Source: Alteribacillus sp. YIM 98480 (GTDB taxonomy: Bacteria; Bacillota; Bacilli; Bacillales; Marinococcaceae). From it: a stretch of DNA of 64,000 nucleotides. The DNA lies in the NCBI RefSeq assembly GCF_009765375.1, contig NZ_VTOK01000001.1, forward strand, positions 372,001 to 436,000. Reading direction: 5' to 3'. The notes below the pieces were generated by a model that had not been told where the DNA came from, ran no database searches, and saw nothing but the letters and a program-made list of their open reading frames with translations. The position numbers were made by a program, and so were the translations under genes. Positions 42,707-52,024 of the stretch are shown here, in pieces. Each line of letters begins with the position of its first letter. Position 1 is the first letter of the stretch.

Positions 42707-44629
42707 TTGAAGAAAAAGTTTAAAGGTTTTGCAGCAGCTGTTTTGGTAGGGAGTCAACTTGCAGCAATGTCTACTTCTGTTAGTGCAAATGATGAGGAAA
42801 ACGATCCATGGGAACAAGTGCCTGAAATATTAGAAAATATAGAGGAACCTAGTTTTCCTGACGCAGAATTTGATGTAACGGAATATGGAGCTGATAATGA
42901 AGGAGAGGAAAAATCTACTGATGCCATTAATGAAGCAATTCAAGAAGCTAATGATGAGGGCGGCGGCCGCGTTGTAATTCCTGAAGGCACTTACTTAACG
43001 GGGGCAATTCACTTGGAAGATAATATTAATCTTCACATAGAAGAAGGAGCAGAGGTGAAGTTCAGCCAGGACCCTGAAGATTATCTTCCTGTGGTTAAAA
43101 CCCGTTGGGAAGGTGTAGAGCTGTATAACTATTCTCCCCTTATTTATGCGTATGAGAAAGAAAATATTGCTATTACCGGTGAGGGAAAGTTAAATGGACA
43201 AGCTGACGATGAGAATTGGTGGCCGTGGAAAGGAAAGACCGAATATGGTTGGGAAGAAGGCGAGCCTCATCAAGCCGAAACTAGAGACCAGCTTTTTCAG
43301 TGGGCAGAAGATGGTGTAGATGTTGAAGATAGAAGGTTTGATGACCCAGAAGATTCTTTACTAAGACCTAGCTTTATTCAACCTTATGAAAGTGAAAATA
43401 TACTAATTCAAGGTGTTGAAATTGTTGATTCACCGATGTGGTTTATTCATCCTGTACTTTCTGAGAATGTAACTATTGATAATGTTACAGTTGTAGGGCA
43501 TGGTCCAAATAATGATGGTGCAAATCCTGAATCCAGCAAAAATGTATTGATTAAAGATTCTTATTTTGACACTGGTGATGATTGTATTGCAATCAAGTCT
43601 GGACGAAACGCTGATGGCAGAAGAATCGATGTATCATCAGAAAATATTGTCATACAGGGAAATGAAATGAGAGACGGTCACGGCGGGGTTGTTATAGGCA
43701 GTGAAATGACAGGTGGAGCCAAAAATGTTTTTGCTGAAGACAATTCAATGGACAGCCCTAACTTAGACAGGGTGCTGCGAATAAAAACGAACTCTATACG
43801 CGGCGGCGTAGTAGAAAACATTTATTTAAGAAATAATACAGTAGATGAAGTCGGAGGCGAAGTCGTTCGAGTTAATATGCAGTATGAAGAAGGTGATGCA
43901 GGAGATTATACTCCTATTGTACGTAACATCGAAGTTGATAATCTTCATAGTCAAGGCGGAAATTACGGTATTTACATTAGAGCGTATGATCGAGCACCTG
44001 TTCAAAATCTTAAGATTAAAGATTCAAGCTTTGATAATGTAGAGACGCCTACACTTATTGAAAACGTCGAAAATATGGAGCTTACAAACTTTACCATTAA
44101 TGGAGAAAGCTATGATAATACTCCACCAGAAACGGATATTGATATTAGTGGAGAGACCCTTCCTAATGGATATTATGTAAATGAACCAAATGTAACACTA
44201 TCTGCTTCTGATGAAGATGGAATTGAACGCATTGAATATCGCGAAGGAAATGACGACTCATGGAAAACATATACAGAGCCGTTTACCATTGATAGTTCAG
44301 GTGAAACAGAAATTCAATACAGAGCTTTTGATAATACAGATAATAGAGAAACGGTACAAGCTGCTTCGGTCAATATTGTAGATATGCCAAACGAGATGCA
44401 GACATTGAAGGATATAATTGAAGATTCGGATATTAACCCGAAAGGTATAAAAAATTCGTTAGCCGTTCGTATTGAGAATGCGGAACGTTCTTATAAAAAC
44501 GGTAAAATAGAACAAGGCACAGAAAAATTAGAAAAAATAAAATCATTTGTTGAAAATAAAAAAAGCGATCACGTTCCGAACGCAGTGAAGAAAGATATCA
44601 ATCAATCTATTGACTCTATTATTAACTAA
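42707..44629 (+). CDS. Secreted glycoside hydrolase family 28 (galacturonidase) with FIMAH domain
   Basis: A 640-residue exported enzyme. Signal peptide at residues 1-27 (cleavage near SVSA-ND). The GH28 beta-helix covers about 50-465: opening FDVTEYGADNEG, then NND at about 267, the catalytic GDDCIAIKSG at about 287-296, GHGGVVIGSE at about 324 and RIKTN at about 358. It is most like exo-acting polygalacturonases, releasing galacturonate from pectin. A beta-sandwich of OmpL47 type follows (about 475-560, YYVNEPNVTLSASDEDG) and a C-terminal helical FIMAH domain (about 565-640, LKDIIEDSDINPKGIKNSL). Starts with TTG behind GGGAGGG. The product feeds the uronate genes downstream. Confidence 0.92.
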   Translation: MKKKFKGFAAAVLVGSQLAAMSTSVSANDEENDPWEQVPEILENIEEPSFPDAEFDVTEYGADNEGEEKSTDAINEAIQEANDEGGGRVVIPEGTYLTGAIHLEDNINLHIEEGAEVKFSQDPEDYLPVVKTRWEGVELYNYSPLIYAYEKENIAITGEGKLNGQADDENWWPWKGKTEYGWEEGEPHQAETRDQLFQWAEDGVDVEDRRFDDPEDSLLRPSFIQPYESENILIQGVEIVDSPMWFIHPVLSENVTIDNVTVVGHGPNNDGANPESSKNVLIKDSYFDTGDDCIAIKSGRNADGRRIDVSSENIVIQGNEMRDGHGGVVIGSEMTGGAKNVFAEDNSMDSPNLDRVLRIKTNSIRGGVVENIYLRNNTVDEVGGEVVRVNMQYEEGDAGDYTPIVRNIEVDNLHSQGGNYGIYIRAYDRAPVQNLKIKDSSFDNVETPTLIENVENMELTNFTINGESYDNTPPETDIDISGETLPNGYYVNEPNVTLSASDEDGIERIEYREGNDDSWKTYTEPFTIDSSGETEIQYRAFDNTDNRETVQAASVNIVDMPNEMQTLKDIIEDSDINPKGIKNSLAVRIENAERSYKNGKIEQGTEKLEKIKSFVENKKSDHVPNAVKKDINQSIDSIIN

Positions 44630-44643
44630 ATGATACTTCTTAA

Positions 44644-44686
44644 ACAGAAGGTGGCTCTCAGTAATTTTGGAGCCACCTTCTGTTTC
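44644..44686 (+). terminator. Terminator after the GH28 gene
   Basis: ACAGAAGGTGGCTC at 44644-44657 pairs perfectly with GAGCCACCTTCTGT at 44670-44683, a 14-pair stem, followed by TTCG; the T tract is short. Confidence 0.8.
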
Positions 44687-44778
44687 GTAATTTGTAAAAT
44701 GAGCATATTCGGTTCAAATCAGAATTTATTTAAAAAAATAAATAGTGTGATTTTTCATTTTTCTGTTGATTTTTTATT

Positions 44779-44792
44779 TGGTATCGCTTACA
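44779..44792 (-). promoter_or_regulatory. cre (CcpA) site candidate upstream of the LacI-type gene
   Basis: On the minus strand TGTAAGCGATACCA fits TGWAANCGNTNWCA with one mismatch. It lies next to the three operator copies at 44801-44840. Confidence 0.55.
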
Positions 44793-44800
44793 ATTTTTTA

Positions 44801-44840
44801 TAAACCGGTTTACAAAACCGATTTAGTAAAACCGTTTATC
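44801..44840. promoter_or_regulatory. Three LacI-type operator copies, autoregulation site
   Basis: TAAACCGGTTTA at 44801-44812 is a perfect palindrome; AAAACCGATTTAG and AAAACCGTTTATC follow at about 44814 and 44828 as degenerate copies. They lie 30-70 bp upstream of the LacI-type start codon. Confidence 0.75.
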
Positions 44841-44869
44841 ATTTTAAAAATTAGAAAAAGGTGCTAGTC

Positions 44870-45886
44870 ATGAATACTTCCAAAAATATTACTATTTCAG
44901 ATGTGGCAAAGCATGCCAAAGTGTCAAAGAGCACAGTCTCTCAATATTTAAATCAAAGATTTGAATATATGGGGGCAGCTACTAGAACTAAAATTGAAGA
45001 GAGCATTAAAGAACTTGGTTATTCTCCTAACTTTTTAGCGAGAAGCCTTAAGCAAAAGAAAACTTTTACTATAGGTATTATTGTTGCAAATATTTTACAT
45101 GGATTTTCCACACAGGTCATCCGTGCCATTGAAGATTGTTGTAATGAGCAAGATGTTCATGTGATTGTATGTAATGCAGATGATGATCCAGCTAAAGAAA
45201 AAAAGTACATCAGCATGCTGCAGGCTAAACAGGTAGATGGATTTATCATCTTTCCAACAGGGGAAAACACTGATGTTTATAAACAAGTATTAGGGCGCAA
45301 TATTCCTATAGTGTTTGTGGACCGACTTATACCGGACCTTGAAGTGGATACTCTGTTACTTGATAATATTAATGCTTCAAAGTTAGGTGTTTATAATTTT
45401 GTAGAAAATGGACATGAAGATATAGCTATTATTACACCACCATTAAATCCGCTAATAACCCCGAGGTGGGAACGCCTAGAAGGTTATAAAGAAGCAATGG
45501 CAGAGTGCAAAAAGAGTTACCCGGAAGAGTATATTATTTCCGGCCAGCTTCATACACTGCATGATCAATTGGATAAAGTATTTCAATTGAAACGGCGGCC
45601 AACAGCCATCCTCTGTTCAAATGATTTAACGTTAATGGAAGTATTAAAATATTGTAAAGCGAAAAGTATCCTACTTCCGGATCAACTAAGTATTATTGGA
45701 ATTGATGAAGTTTCTTTTGCGACCGTATATAACCCGGCTCTTTCAACCATTAAACAGCCTGCTTTTAATATAGGAGGAAGGGCAGCAGAGCTTTTACTTG
45801 ACCATATAAACGGAAAGTCTTCGGAACGTAAGGTGTATCGCTATGCTCCTGAATTTTTAGAACGTACCTCTGTAAAGACTTTGTGA
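44870..45886 (+). CDS. LacI-family regulator of pectin/uronate genes
   Basis: A 338-residue repressor. The N-terminal helix-turn-helix ITISDVAKHAKVSKSTVSQYLN is at about residues 7-28, with the hinge helix near 48-58 (FLARSLKQKK), and a periplasmic-binding-protein-like effector domain covers about 60-338 (GIIVANILHGFSTQVIRAIED). The ATG at 44870 follows AAAAAGGTG; a GTG nine bases upstream is within that site. It has its own operators and a cre site and lies between the GH28 gene and the uronate transporter, so galacturonate or a derivative (KDG-like) is the probable inducer. This resembles the KdgR-type LacI regulators of Bacillaceae. Confidence 0.92.
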   Translation: MNTSKNITISDVAKHAKVSKSTVSQYLNQRFEYMGAATRTKIEESIKELGYSPNFLARSLKQKKTFTIGIIVANILHGFSTQVIRAIEDCCNEQDVHVIVCNADDDPAKEKKYISMLQAKQVDGFIIFPTGENTDVYKQVLGRNIPIVFVDRLIPDLEVDTLLLDNINASKLGVYNFVENGHEDIAIITPPLNPLITPRWERLEGYKEAMAECKKSYPEEYIISGQLHTLHDQLDKVFQLKRRPTAILCSNDLTLMEVLKYCKAKSILLPDQLSIIGIDEVSFATVYNPALSTIKQPAFNIGGRAAELLLDHINGKSSERKVYRYAPEFLERTSVKTL

Positions 45887-45917
45887 AGGAAGAATATATA
45901 TTTTTTTTAATGTTTAT

Positions 45918-45931
45918 TGTAAGCGTTTAAA
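45918..45931 (+). promoter_or_regulatory. cre (CcpA) site candidate upstream of the uronate TRAP operon
   Basis: TGTAAGCGTTTAAA fits TGWAANCGNTNWCA with one mismatch. It lies 110 bp upstream of the TRAP binding-protein gene that opens the uronate operon. Confidence 0.6.
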
Positions 45932-46040
45932 TAGTGAATGTTTGTAATATTAAGCATAGGAGGGATGAAGAAAATCGTTAGTAGTCACAGTGTGTTGAGA
46001 TTTTCATCTATTAATTAAATCTGTAGGGGGAAGATCAAAG

Positions 46041-47105
46041 ATGAAAAAAATTTCTTTATCAACTGTTTTAGGCTTATTATTGATTGTCGGGACAGCCTGT
46101 GGAGAAGAAGGGACAGAGGAAACAGAAGGAACAGCAGATGTTGAAACGGAAGAAGCCAATGCAGATGAAAGTGACAGCAATGGTGAAGCAGCAGAAGGAG
46201 ATACTTATGAAATCAAGCTGGCTGAAAATCAGCCGGATGATTATCCAACGACGATAGGTGATAAAGCTTTTGCTGAAATGGTTGACGAACGTTCTGATGG
46301 CCGTATTCAGGTAGAGGTTTTTTCAGGAGGACAACTTGGAGATGAACGCAGTGTGCTTGAACAAGTACAAATAGGGTCCATTGAGATGGCTAGGACGAAT
46401 GCTAGTCCTCTTACCGAGTTTTCTGAAGACATTGGAGTTCTATCCATGCCTTACTTATTTGAAAATGACGAGGCGATGTGGGATGTGCTGTTATCAGAAG
46501 TAGGCGACGATCTATTAGATTCGTTAAATGACGCAAGTATGCAGGGATTAGCCTTTTATGATTCTGGAAGTCGTAGTTTGTACAATGCGGAACGTCCAAT
46601 TAATGGACCTGATGATGTAGATGGACTGCAAATTAGAGTACAAGAGTCAGATATGATGGTTGATTTGATAGAAGCATTAGGAGGTTCTCCAACGACTATG
46701 GCCTTTGAGGAAGTCTATTCCGGTTTAGAAACAGGGGTAGTGGACGGTGCAGAAAATAATTTTCCAAGTTATTATTCAACCAATCATTATGAAGTAGCCG
46801 AATATTACACCCTTAATGCTCATTCAACAGTTCCTGAAGTGCTGGTGATGGCAGAAGACGTTTGGAATCAAATGAGTGAAGAAGACCAGCAAATCGTTCG
46901 GGAAGCTGCTCAAGATTCTATCGAAGTTCAGCGAGAAGCATGGGATGAGTTAGTAGAGGAATCCAGAGAGACTATCGAAGAGAATGGAAACCAGATCACT
47001 GAAGTTGATGATTATACGGATTGGAGAGAAGCGGTAGAACCATTGTATGAAAAATACGGCACCGAATACCAAGATTGGATTGATCGAATAGAAGAAGCGC
47101 AGTAA
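46041..47105 (+). CDS. dctP: TRAP transporter substrate-binding protein (DctP), uronate set
   Basis: A 354-residue lipoprotein with lipobox GTAC at about residue 20, then an unusually acidic 45-residue linker. The binding domain has ELAENQPDDYPTTIGDKAFAEM-like entry, then VEVFSGGQLGDERSVLEQVQIG and the ligand segment GPDDVDGLQIRVQESDMM, the Arg being the carboxylate clamp. These motifs resemble TRAP proteins for uronates. It opens an operon that continues through the uronate catabolic genes, so galacturonate and glucuronate are the expected ligands. Confidence 0.92.
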   Translation: MKKISLSTVLGLLLIVGTACGEEGTEETEGTADVETEEANADESDSNGEAAEGDTYEIKLAENQPDDYPTTIGDKAFAEMVDERSDGRIQVEVFSGGQLGDERSVLEQVQIGSIEMARTNASPLTEFSEDIGVLSMPYLFENDEAMWDVLLSEVGDDLLDSLNDASMQGLAFYDSGSRSLYNAERPINGPDDVDGLQIRVQESDMMVDLIEALGGSPTTMAFEEVYSGLETGVVDGAENNFPSYYSTNHYEVAEYYTLNAHSTVPEVLVMAEDVWNQMSEEDQQIVREAAQDSIEVQREAWDELVEESRETIEENGNQITEVDDYTDWREAVEPLYEKYGTEYQDWIDRIEEAQ

Positions 47106-47116
47106 GCCATTTATAT

Positions 47117-47146
47117 AAGGGAGTAAGCTTAAGTTACTCCCTTTTC
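47117..47146 (+). terminator. Attenuator-type hairpin between dctP and dctQ
   Basis: AAGGGAGTAA at 47117-47126 pairs perfectly with TTACTCCCTT at 47134-47143, loop GCTTAAG, then TTCC. It lies inside the operon and would lower expression of the downstream genes relative to the binding protein. Confidence 0.65.
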
Positions 47147-47170
47147 CTATTAAACTAGGAGGAAATTAAT

Positions 47171-47677
47171 ATGAAGTGGATATATTGGATTCGAGACAGC
47201 ATTAATAAGGCAATAGAGTACATTTCTATTACTATGCTAACGGTAATGGTTCTGGCAATTACATATCAAGTTTTCACAAGGACTGTCTTTAACACTACTC
47301 CGACTTGGTCAGAATCACTTTCGGTGTTTCTCTTTTTGTGGGTTGGCTTTTTTGGGATAGCTTATGGTTTTCGTGAAAGGACCCACATCAGCGTCGAGAT
47401 TTTTTACAGTTTGTTCCCTAAGTGGTTACAAAAGATATGCAGACGAGGAAATGCTGTCTTAATTATTGGAGTAGGAGCTATTTTTGCTTATTATGGATAT
47501 AATTTTGCATTAGATAGCATGAGAAGCAATTTGCCAGGACTAAACGTTCCAACAGGGGTTAGTTATCTGATTATCCCGCTTACAGGAATCGTAATGATAA
47601 TATATGGAATTATTAATTTGATTAACGATGAAGATAGTGCTGGAGAAAAAACAATAGAAGAGACGGAGGAGGGCTAG
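47171..47677 (+). CDS. dctQ: TRAP transporter small membrane subunit (DctQ), uronate set
   Basis: A 168-residue membrane protein with four helices and the DctQ pattern TRTVFNTTPTWSESLSVFLF then GIAYGFRERTHISVEIF. The ATG follows TAGGAGGAAATTA. It is separated by three bases from dctM. Confidence 0.9.
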   Translation: MKWIYWIRDSINKAIEYISITMLTVMVLAITYQVFTRTVFNTTPTWSESLSVFLFLWVGFFGIAYGFRERTHISVEIFYSLFPKWLQKICRRGNAVLIIGVGAIFAYYGYNFALDSMRSNLPGLNVPTGVSYLIIPLTGIVMIIYGIINLINDEDSAGEKTIEETEEG

Positions 47678-47680
47678 AAA

Positions 47681-48961
47681 ATGGAGATTGCTATTTTACT
47701 TGGAAGTTTTATTGTACTGCTTATATTTAAAGTTCCCATTGCCCTTACTCTAGTCATATCGTCTTTATTAACAGGATTTTATCTAGAACTTCCTCTACCA
47801 TCCATTTTACAGCGTATGGTAGGTGGACTTAATTCCTTTTCTCTTTTAGCCATTCCATTCTTTATATTGGCTGGTGAGATTATGAATGAAGGTGGTATTT
47901 CTAGACGTCTTATTAACCTGTCAAATTTAATTATTGGCAAAATTAGAGGCGGCCTAGCAATGGTGAATATTGTATCTAGCACTTTTTTTGGAGGGATATC
48001 GGGATCCTCTGTCGCAGATGTTTCTTCTGTTGGTTCTGTATTAATTCCTATGATGAGGAAAAAGGGATATGATCGTGACTACTCTGTCAGTGTTACAGTT
48101 TCAAGTGCTGCCCAAGGGGTTATTCTTCCTCCAAGCCACAATATGATCATCTATTCTACAGCAGCAGGCGGGGTTTCGATTAGTGCTCTCTTTATGGGAG
48201 GGGTCTTACCGGGACTTTTACTTGCTCTTTCACTTATGGTTATATCATATATCATTGCTGTTAAGCGCCAATATCCAAAAAGTGAACCAATGAAAAAAGA
48301 AGAAATTCCAAAAGTTCTGAGTGAAGGGATTTTAGGATTATTAACTGCTGTCATCATTATCGGCGGCATTGTATCAGGGATATTTACAGCAACAGAGTCC
48401 GCAGCAATCGGTACTGTTTATGCGTTTATTATAACATTTTTTGTCTACCGGGATGTACCGTTGTATAACTTTAAATATGTCTTACAACGTACATTTAAAA
48501 CATTATCAATGGTATTGTTTTTAATCTCAGCTTCTTCTGGCTTCGGCTGGCTTTTGGCTTTTTTACAAGTTCCGAGTATGGTTTCAGACACATTGTTGTT
48601 CTTCTCTCCAAACGACATTATTACTTTTCTAATGATTAATCTCATTTTATTGCTTTTAGGTACTGTTATGGATATGGCCCCGCTTATTTTAATTGCGACG
48701 CCTATTTTCTTGCCTATTGTTACAGAAGCTGGTATGGATCCTGTACATTTTGGTGTGATGCTGATTCTAAATCTATCTATCGGTTTAATTACTCCACCAG
48801 TAGGTTCAGCATTATTTGTAGGTTCGGCAATAGGAGAGATCGCAATGGAAAAAATGCTAAAAACCTTAATGCCATTCTATTTAACAATGGTCGTAGTTCT
48901 CATCACCGTCACGTTTTGGAGCGACCTCGTTATGTTTATTCCGGAGATAATTGATAATTAA
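47681..48961 (+). CDS. dctM: TRAP transporter large permease (DctM), uronate set
   Basis: A 426-residue permease with about twelve helices and the family blocks LLAIPFFILAGEIMNEGGIS, SSAAQGVILPPSHNMIIYS and NLSIGLITPPVGSALFVG. It is followed after 14 bp by uxaA, so transporter and pathway are one transcription unit. Confidence 0.93.
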   Translation: MEIAILLGSFIVLLIFKVPIALTLVISSLLTGFYLELPLPSILQRMVGGLNSFSLLAIPFFILAGEIMNEGGISRRLINLSNLIIGKIRGGLAMVNIVSSTFFGGISGSSVADVSSVGSVLIPMMRKKGYDRDYSVSVTVSSAAQGVILPPSHNMIIYSTAAGGVSISALFMGGVLPGLLLALSLMVISYIIAVKRQYPKSEPMKKEEIPKVLSEGILGLLTAVIIIGGIVSGIFTATESAAIGTVYAFIITFFVYRDVPLYNFKYVLQRTFKTLSMVLFLISASSGFGWLLAFLQVPSMVSDTLLFFSPNDIITFLMINLILLLLGTVMDMAPLILIATPIFLPIVTEAGMDPVHFGVMLILNLSIGLITPPVGSALFVGSAIGEIAMEKMLKTLMPFYLTMVVVLITVTFWSDLVMFIPEIIDN

Positions 48962-48975
48962 GGAGGGGAATATTG

Positions 48976-50472
48976 GTGGCTGAACCGATTATTCGTATTA
49001 ACAAAAAAGATAATGTAGCGGTGCTTATCGTGAATGAAGAACCAGGCTCCACCTTTACGATCGATAACACCTCTGTCACTCTTCAAGAAGAAATAGCTCC
49101 AGGTCATAAAATTGCGTTGGAGGATATTTCAGAAGGAGAAGACATTATTAAATATGGAAACCCCATTGGAAAGGCAACCAAATTCATTAAAAAAGGACAA
49201 TGGGTGCATACGCAAAATGTAAAAACAAACTTAGAAGGTACCCTGGAATATGCTTACACCCCTAAAAAATCAGACTTGCCAAAGCCAGAAAAAGAACGAA
49301 CCTTTCAAGGATATAAACGACCGAACGGAGAGGTAGGTATTCGAAACGAAATTTGGATCATTAATACTGTTGGTTGCATTAACAAATCAGCAGAGCTATT
49401 GGCAAGCATGGCGAATAAAGAGTTAAGCTCTAATGATGAAGTCGATGGCGTTTATCATTTTCCACATCCTTTTGGCTGTTCCCAGCTCGGAGATGATCTA
49501 ACGAATACACAGCGTGTGCTTTCTAGTCTCGTGCATCATCCAAACGCTGTTGGTGTATTGGTTATGGGATTAGGATGTGAAAATAACACCATCACGTCTT
49601 TTAAAGAAATTCTAGGTGAGGTAGACAACGGAAAAGTGCTATTTATGGGAGCACAGGACGTCGATGATGAAGTAGAGGAAGGCTTAGACCTAATTTCGGA
49701 GTTAGTATCGTATGCTAATAGCTTTAAACGAGAAGCCGTTCCTCTTTCTGAACTGAAAGTAGGCTTGAAATGCGGAGGTTCGGATGGTTTTTCTGGAATA
49801 ACAGGAAATCCACTCGTTGGATCCTTCTCTGATCGGTTGATTTCATATGGGGGCACAACCGTTCTAACAGAGGTTCCTGAAATGTTTGGGGCCGAGAAAC
49901 TGTTGATGGATCGGGCAGAAAATAGAAGCGTTTTTCAAAGTACCGTAGATTTAGTAAATAATTTTAAAGAATATTTTCTAAGTTACAATCAGCCTGTCTA
50001 TGAAAATCCTTCCCCTGGAAATAAAGATGGGGGTATTACCACGTTAGAAGAAAAATCGCTTGGATGTGTTCAAAAAGGAGGGAGTGCTCCAGTTGTTGAT
50101 GTGCTAAGTTATGCAGAAAGAGTCAAGAAAAAAGGATTGAACCTGCTGCAAGGTCCTGGAAATGATCAAGTTTCTGTAACCAATCTATCAGCAGCCGGTG
50201 CTCACATTGTTCTTTTTACTACTGGAAGAGGCACTCCATTTGGCGGACCGGTTCCTACGGTAAAAATTTCTACTAATTCACAGCTTGCTAACAAGAAAAA
50301 GCGTTGGATTGATTTTAACGCAGGGCCGTTTGTAGAGGGGACCCCGCTTGATGAGCTGACTGATGATTTATTAGCAGAAATAATAGACTGGGCGTCTGGT
50401 ACAAAGAAAACAAAAAATGAAGAGTATAACTTTAAAGAAATTGCTATTTTCAAAGATGGTGTAACGCTATAA
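48976..50472 (+). CDS. uxaA: Altronate dehydratase UxaA
   Basis: A 498-residue iron-dependent dehydratase turning D-altronate into 2-dehydro-3-deoxy-D-gluconate (KDG). An N-terminal SAF-type domain covers about residues 5-95 (ALEDISEGEDIIKYGNPIG) and the main domain follows with HPFGCSQLGDDLTNTQRVL, LKCGGSDGFSGITGNPLVG and FTTGRGTPFGGPVPTVKIS, whose Cys residues bind the cofactor. The GTG at 48976 is seven bases from AGGAGGGG; the TTG one codon upstream is also possible. The galacturonate branch needs it after uxaC and uxaB. Confidence 0.94.
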   Translation: MAEPIIRINKKDNVAVLIVNEEPGSTFTIDNTSVTLQEEIAPGHKIALEDISEGEDIIKYGNPIGKATKFIKKGQWVHTQNVKTNLEGTLEYAYTPKKSDLPKPEKERTFQGYKRPNGEVGIRNEIWIINTVGCINKSAELLASMANKELSSNDEVDGVYHFPHPFGCSQLGDDLTNTQRVLSSLVHHPNAVGVLVMGLGCENNTITSFKEILGEVDNGKVLFMGAQDVDDEVEEGLDLISELVSYANSFKREAVPLSELKVGLKCGGSDGFSGITGNPLVGSFSDRLISYGGTTVLTEVPEMFGAEKLLMDRAENRSVFQSTVDLVNNFKEYFLSYNQPVYENPSPGNKDGGITTLEEKSLGCVQKGGSAPVVDVLSYAERVKKKGLNLLQGPGNDQVSVTNLSAAGAHIVLFTTGRGTPFGGPVPTVKISTNSQLANKKKRWIDFNAGPFVEGTPLDELTDDLLAEIIDWASGTKKTKNEEYNFKEIAIFKDGVTL

Positions 50473-50491
50473 GCAGTGAGGAGAGTTAAAT

Positions 50492-52024
50492 ATGGAACGA
50501 TTATCAAAATCCCTCATTCAAAATAGGGAAGATCTGCTCAACCAAACGTTCAATAAAAAAGATTTTCCGGAAAAGGTCCTGCAAATTGGAGAAGGGAACT
50601 TCCTAAGAGGTTTTGTTGACTGGATGATAGAACGCATGAACAGACAGGGGGTGTTTCAAGGCCGGATAGTAGCAGTTCAGCCTACCCCCCATGGCCGTAA
50701 GCTTCCTGACTTGAAAAAGCAGGACGGTGCTTACACGGTGGTCCTAAGGGGACAAGAGGATGGACAAATCGTAGATCAAGCGGAAGTAGTAACTGCAATA
50801 TCGAGAGGTATCAACCCGTATGAAGAATGGGATGAACTGGTAGAGACTGCTTGTTCCGAAGATATTGAGGTAGTTATTTCTAATACGACGGAAGCTGGTT
50901 TGACGTATCAAGAAGAAGAATATAAAGAGAATCAAGCTGTCCTCTCTTACCCCGGTAAATTAACACAGCTTTTATATCAGCGTTATCAAGCATTTCAAGG
51001 AGCTGCTGACAAAGGATGGGTTATCCTTCCATGTGAACTTGTTCAACAAAATGGAACAGTTCTTAAGGATTTAGTTTTAAGAAAAATAAAAGAGTGGTCC
51101 TTAGGATCCTCTTTTCAAGAATGGGTCCTTCAAGCAAATACCTTTTGTGAAACACTTGTTGATCGAATCGTTACCGGTTATCCGTATAATGAAGAAAAAG
51201 AGTTGAAAGAACGGTTTGGATATGAGGATAAGCTGATGACCGTAGGAGAACCGTATCATTTATTCGTTATTGAAGGAGATCAGCACGTTCGGGAGGTTCT
51301 GCCATTCGGGCAAACCGAACTAAATGTGCGTTTTGCGCCTGTCGATGACTATGCTGAATTGAAAATACGTCTTTTAAATGCGCCTCATACGATGATGTTT
51401 GCACTGGGGTATTTGCATGGCAAAGACACAGTGTATGAATCAATGAGAGATAGAGAGATTCGGTCGTATGTAGAGAAGATGATAGATGCTGCTATTAAGC
51501 CGGTACTACCATATGAAGACAAGGAAAAGGATGACTTAGCAGCTTCTGTGTTAGAACGTTTTGAAAATCCATATCAACGCCACTTACTGACAGACTTAGG
51601 ACAAAACGGACTCGAGAAGTTCAAAACGAGAGTACTTCCGTTATGGAAGCGCTGGGAAGGACGCAGCACAGCGGCTAATCATTATTTTGCCCTTGCTTTA
51701 GCCGGAGTACTTGCCTATTACCAGCCGGCTGAAAAGAACGGAGAAAAGGTAAAAGGTTTAGCAAAAGGAAGAGAGATACCACTTCGGGAAAAAGAATCGA
51801 CGATCACATATATGCATGAGCAGTGGCAGCTTGTGTACAACAGTCAGCAAAGTCTGCATCAGCTCGCCGCAAATGTTCTTCGTAACCCAAATGTATGGGA
51901 TGAAAATTTGAGTTTGGCAGACAAGGAACAGGAGAAAGTCGGAACCTACTTAGAGGCTATAATACAGTACGATGCCCAAAAAGCATTTCAACTTTTGAAT
52001 GATAATGTGAAGGAGGAAGTGTAA
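50492..52024 (+). CDS. uxaB: Tagaturonate reductase UxaB
   Basis: A 510-residue member of the mannitol dehydrogenase superfamily reducing D-tagaturonate to D-altronate with NADH. The Rossmann start VLQIGEGNFLRGFVDWMIERM, VISNTTEAGLTY, and the helical C-domain with NAPHTMMFALGYLHG and KTRVLPLWKRW are typical of UxaB. ATG behind GTGAGGAGAG; its stop TAA overlaps the uxaC ATG (TAATG). Confidence 0.94.
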   Translation: MERLSKSLIQNREDLLNQTFNKKDFPEKVLQIGEGNFLRGFVDWMIERMNRQGVFQGRIVAVQPTPHGRKLPDLKKQDGAYTVVLRGQEDGQIVDQAEVVTAISRGINPYEEWDELVETACSEDIEVVISNTTEAGLTYQEEEYKENQAVLSYPGKLTQLLYQRYQAFQGAADKGWVILPCELVQQNGTVLKDLVLRKIKEWSLGSSFQEWVLQANTFCETLVDRIVTGYPYNEEKELKERFGYEDKLMTVGEPYHLFVIEGDQHVREVLPFGQTELNVRFAPVDDYAELKIRLLNAPHTMMFALGYLHGKDTVYESMRDREIRSYVEKMIDAAIKPVLPYEDKEKDDLAASVLERFENPYQRHLLTDLGQNGLEKFKTRVLPLWKRWEGRSTAANHYFALALAGVLAYYQPAEKNGEKVKGLAKGREIPLREKESTITYMHEQWQLVYNSQQSLHQLAANVLRNPNVWDENLSLADKEQEKVGTYLEAIIQYDAQKAFQLLNDNVKEEV

